Positions 62,674 to 64,000 of a stretch of DNA of 64,000 nt are shown here, one piece after another (the stretch's first letter is position 1; each line of letters starts with the position of its first letter). The stretch lies in assembly GCA_017502305.1 (NCBI GenBank), contig JAFVVG010000014.1, positions 62,001 through 126,000 of the forward strand, written 5' to 3'. This stretch comes from Clostridia bacterium. GTDB lineage: Bacteria; Bacillota; Clostridia; Christensenellales; Aristaeellaceae. Below the pieces are notes generated by a model that was not told the DNA's origin, did not search any database, and saw only the letters and a program-made list of their open reading frames with translations. The position numbers and the translations under genes are program-made.

Positions 62674-62706
62674 CACCGGCGGAACCATCTGCCGGTGTTT
62701 TCTTGT
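62674..62706 (+). terminator. Intrinsic terminator after yigZ
   Basis: CACCGGC (62674-62680) pairs with GCCGGTG (62691-62697), followed by TTTTCTTGTT. Confidence 0.9.
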
Positions 62707-62712
62707 TATTCA

Positions 62713-62740
62713 TTGGCAGTTCATATTTTTCTTGTATGCT
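62713..62740 (+). promoter_or_regulatory. Promoter of the alarmone synthetase gene
   Basis: TTGGCA (62713-62718) and TATGCT (62735-62740) with a 16-base spacer, 30 bases before the start codon and just after the yigZ terminator. Confidence 0.55.
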
Positions 62741-62770
62741 TGAAGAATATCAGAAGAAGGAGACATGCAC

Positions 62771-63436
62771 ATGTCCGGAACAGATACCACCCGCTTCCCC
62801 ACCAGCGCTGAAGAACTTCAATCCATGGTTGAGGAATTCTTTAGCGTACAGTGCCGCTATCAGGCCGCCATCCGCGAGATACGCACAAAGCTTGAAATCC
62901 TGGATGACGAATTCCAGATGAGACACAAGCGAAACCCTATCCACCATATGCAGAGCCGGATGAAATCCGTTCCCAGCATGATGGAAAAGCTTGCCCGACG
63001 CAACGCAAATAAAAGCATATCTTCGGCCGTGGAGCATCTTACAGATATTGCAGGCATCCGTGTCATCTGCTCTTATCTGGAAGACGTCTATCGGGTCGCT
63101 GATTTGCTCACCCAGCAGGATGATATCCATCTGGTCAGGGTTAGAGATTATATCAAGCAACCCAAAGAAAACGGTTATCGAAGCCTGCATCTGGTGGTCG
63201 AAGTACCCGTATTTCTTTCTGAAGGACGTTTGCTCGTGCCTGTGGAGATTCAGCTGCGCACCATCGCCATGGATTTCTGGGCATCGTTGGAGCATAGTCT
63301 GCGCTATAAGGCCCAGGGAGAAGTGCCCGATGATATTTCCCGCGAACTGATTCAAACCGCCTCTGATATTGCATTGCTGGACAGGCGTATGCAGGATATC
63401 CATGACAAGGTGGATGCGCTGAACCAAATAGAGTAA
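62771..63436 (+). CDS. Small alarmone (p)ppGpp synthetase, RelQ-like
   Basis: This single-domain RelA/SpoT synthetase of 221 residues lacks the hydrolase, TGS and ACT domains of long Rel. RNANKSISSAVEHLTDIAGI, RVICSYLEDVYRVADLL, KQPKENGYRSLHLVVEVPV and VPVEIQLRTIAMDFWASLEH are the nucleotide-binding and catalytic segments, all intact. The C-terminal helix may mediate tetramer formation. ATG 62771 is better spaced from AGAAGGAGA than ATG 62765. RelQ or RelP type is not resolved. Confidence 0.93.
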   Translation: MSGTDTTRFPTSAEELQSMVEEFFSVQCRYQAAIREIRTKLEILDDEFQMRHKRNPIHHMQSRMKSVPSMMEKLARRNANKSISSAVEHLTDIAGIRVICSYLEDVYRVADLLTQQDDIHLVRVRDYIKQPKENGYRSLHLVVEVPVFLSEGRLLVPVEIQLRTIAMDFWASLEHSLRYKAQGEVPDDISRELIQTASDIALLDRRMQDIHDKVDALNQIE

Positions 63437-63485
63437 GCATAACAGCCCGGCATTTTGCCATACTATCCTCACGGAGGTGGCAGAT

Positions 63486-63920
63486 ATGCTGGGCTTTCTT
63501 TATGCGCTGATCGCAGGCGCGGCCATGAGTTTTCAGGGGGTTATGAACACCCGACTGGGTGATAAGGCAGGCGTGCTTGAAACAAACGCTCTGGTACAGC
63601 TTGTAGGCTTTATTCTTTCCATCGTCATTGCAATGATCTGGGGCAAAGGAGACATCCGCCAGATCGGTCAATCCCCGTGGTATACCTGGCTTGGAGGCGT
63701 GCTGGCGCCGGTAATCACGGTTACGGTTATGCTGGCCATTTCCAACTTATCTCCAACTGTTGCCATCTCCACCATTCTGCTGGCTCAACTCACCATAGCC
63801 GCTCTGATCGATGCATTGGGCTGGCTTGGTTCACAGCAGTTGCCCTTCACCTGGCAAAAAATACTCGGAGCTGTAATGATGGCAGCAGGCGTGCTCCTTA
63901 TGAAGTGGAAAACCGCATAG
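63486..63920 (+). CDS. DMT superfamily small transporter (YdcZ/DUF606-like)
   Basis: The 144-residue membrane protein has four to five hydrophobic segments and begins MLGFLYALIAGAAMSFQGVM, then NTRLGDKAGVLETNALVQLVG, typical of the half-size EamA/YdcZ family. The ending LGAVMMAAGVLLMKW is also typical. Such proteins work as dimers or with a paired gene, but no partner is seen here. ATG 63486 has GGAGGT at 7 bases; GTG 63477 is inside that site. Substrate unknown. Confidence 0.85.
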   Translation: MLGFLYALIAGAAMSFQGVMNTRLGDKAGVLETNALVQLVGFILSIVIAMIWGKGDIRQIGQSPWYTWLGGVLAPVITVTVMLAISNLSPTVAISTILLAQLTIAALIDALGWLGSQQLPFTWQKILGAVMMAAGVLLMKWKTA

Positions 63921-63933
63921 TATAGCATTTTCC

Positions 63934-63957
63934 GCCGGATTTATTCCGGCTTTTTCT
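63934..63957 (+). terminator. Intrinsic terminator
   Basis: GCCGGA (63934-63939) pairs with TCCGGC (63945-63950), followed by TTTTTC. It ends the small transporter gene. Confidence 0.88.
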
Positions 63958-64000
63958 TTTCTTCGCCACGTCTTGTCGAACGAAAATATGTCTATCGCAA

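Noticed and set aside
1..64000. CRISPR arrays, tRNA or rRNA genes
   Set aside because: No regularly spaced repeats, no tRNA-like cloverleaf with T-arm consensus, and no rRNA segment was noticed on reading; a tRNAscan-SE run would settle tRNAs.

Overview
This is a dense piece of bacterial chromosome, almost all of it housekeeping genes. The gene set and order point to an endospore-forming member of the Bacillota, most likely class Clostridia, with moderately high GC. The evidence is the sporulation pair yqfC/yqfD, a CwlJ-sized cortex hydrolase, two T-box riboswitches, a Gram-positive LexA/SOS arrangement, strong AGGAGG ribosome sites with frequent GTG and TTG starts, and Bacillus-like gene order in several blocks. 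No rRNA, tRNA, CRISPR array, prophage or insertion sequence was recognised. The genus cannot be fixed from sequence alone.

Layout. 1-3.5 kb: the end of a diacylglycerol-kinase-like gene, an acidic helical protein, a cysteine-peptidase-like protein, a short orphan gene and a uridine-kinase-like protein. 3.6-7.9 kb: the arginine operon argC-argJ-argB-argD on the minus strand, with a clear promoter, a leader hairpin and a terminator. 8-9 kb: a two-gene membrane operon (DUF4230). 9-23.4 kb, plus strand: a long block rbgA-rnhB-yraN-(giant tandem glycosyltransferase)-yifB-dprA-topA-trmFO-hslV-hslU. It resembles the Bacillus ylqF-to-clpY region, but xerC/codV is missing between trmFO and hslV. 23.5-29.4 kb: proC, rnhA, a tyrosine recombinase with a palindromic site just upstream, a LexA-type divergent control region (a Cys/His-rich mini-protein and lexA), hemolysin III, free-Met-sulfoxide reductase, a GNAT enzyme and an ITPase-like enzyme. 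29.4-37.2 kb, minus strand: the operon yqfC-yqfD-phoH-pgpH(yqfF)-ybeY::cdd-era plus an epimerase. 37.3-41.3 kb: mreB, a cortex hydrolase, a GNAT and an ABC-F protein. 41.3-45.5 kb, minus strand: a TIM-barrel/acyl-CoA-ligase fusion under a T-box, and murA. 45.6-52.9 kb, plus strand: a DUF512 FeS protein, der, plsY, lepA, a SLOG protein, a DUF1622 protein (minus) and hemW. 52.9-59.2 kb, minus strand: ppk, and the operon yloU-fakA-recG. 59.3-64 kb, plus strand: a Tyr T-box controlling an aminotransferase and tyrS, a frameshifted yigZ, a small alarmone synthetase and a small transporter.

Working together: the window supplies arginine precursor synthesis, ribosome and rRNA maturation (RbgA, Era, Der, LepA, YbeY), DNA handling (DprA, TopA, RecG, RNases H, Xer, LexA), wall and membrane synthesis (MurA, MreB, PlsY, FakA), nucleotide second messengers (PgpH for c-di-AMP, a RelQ-like synthetase for (p)ppGpp) and sporulation. 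The most unusual items are: the T-box with a probable leucine specifier in front of a two-domain TIM-barrel/acyl-CoA ligase; the one-chain YbeY-cytidine deaminase fusion; the dif-like palindrome beside a lone Xer recombinase; the paired LexA boxes that appear to control a metal-binding-like mini-protein; and the 1368-residue protein carrying two GT-C membrane glycosyltransferases.
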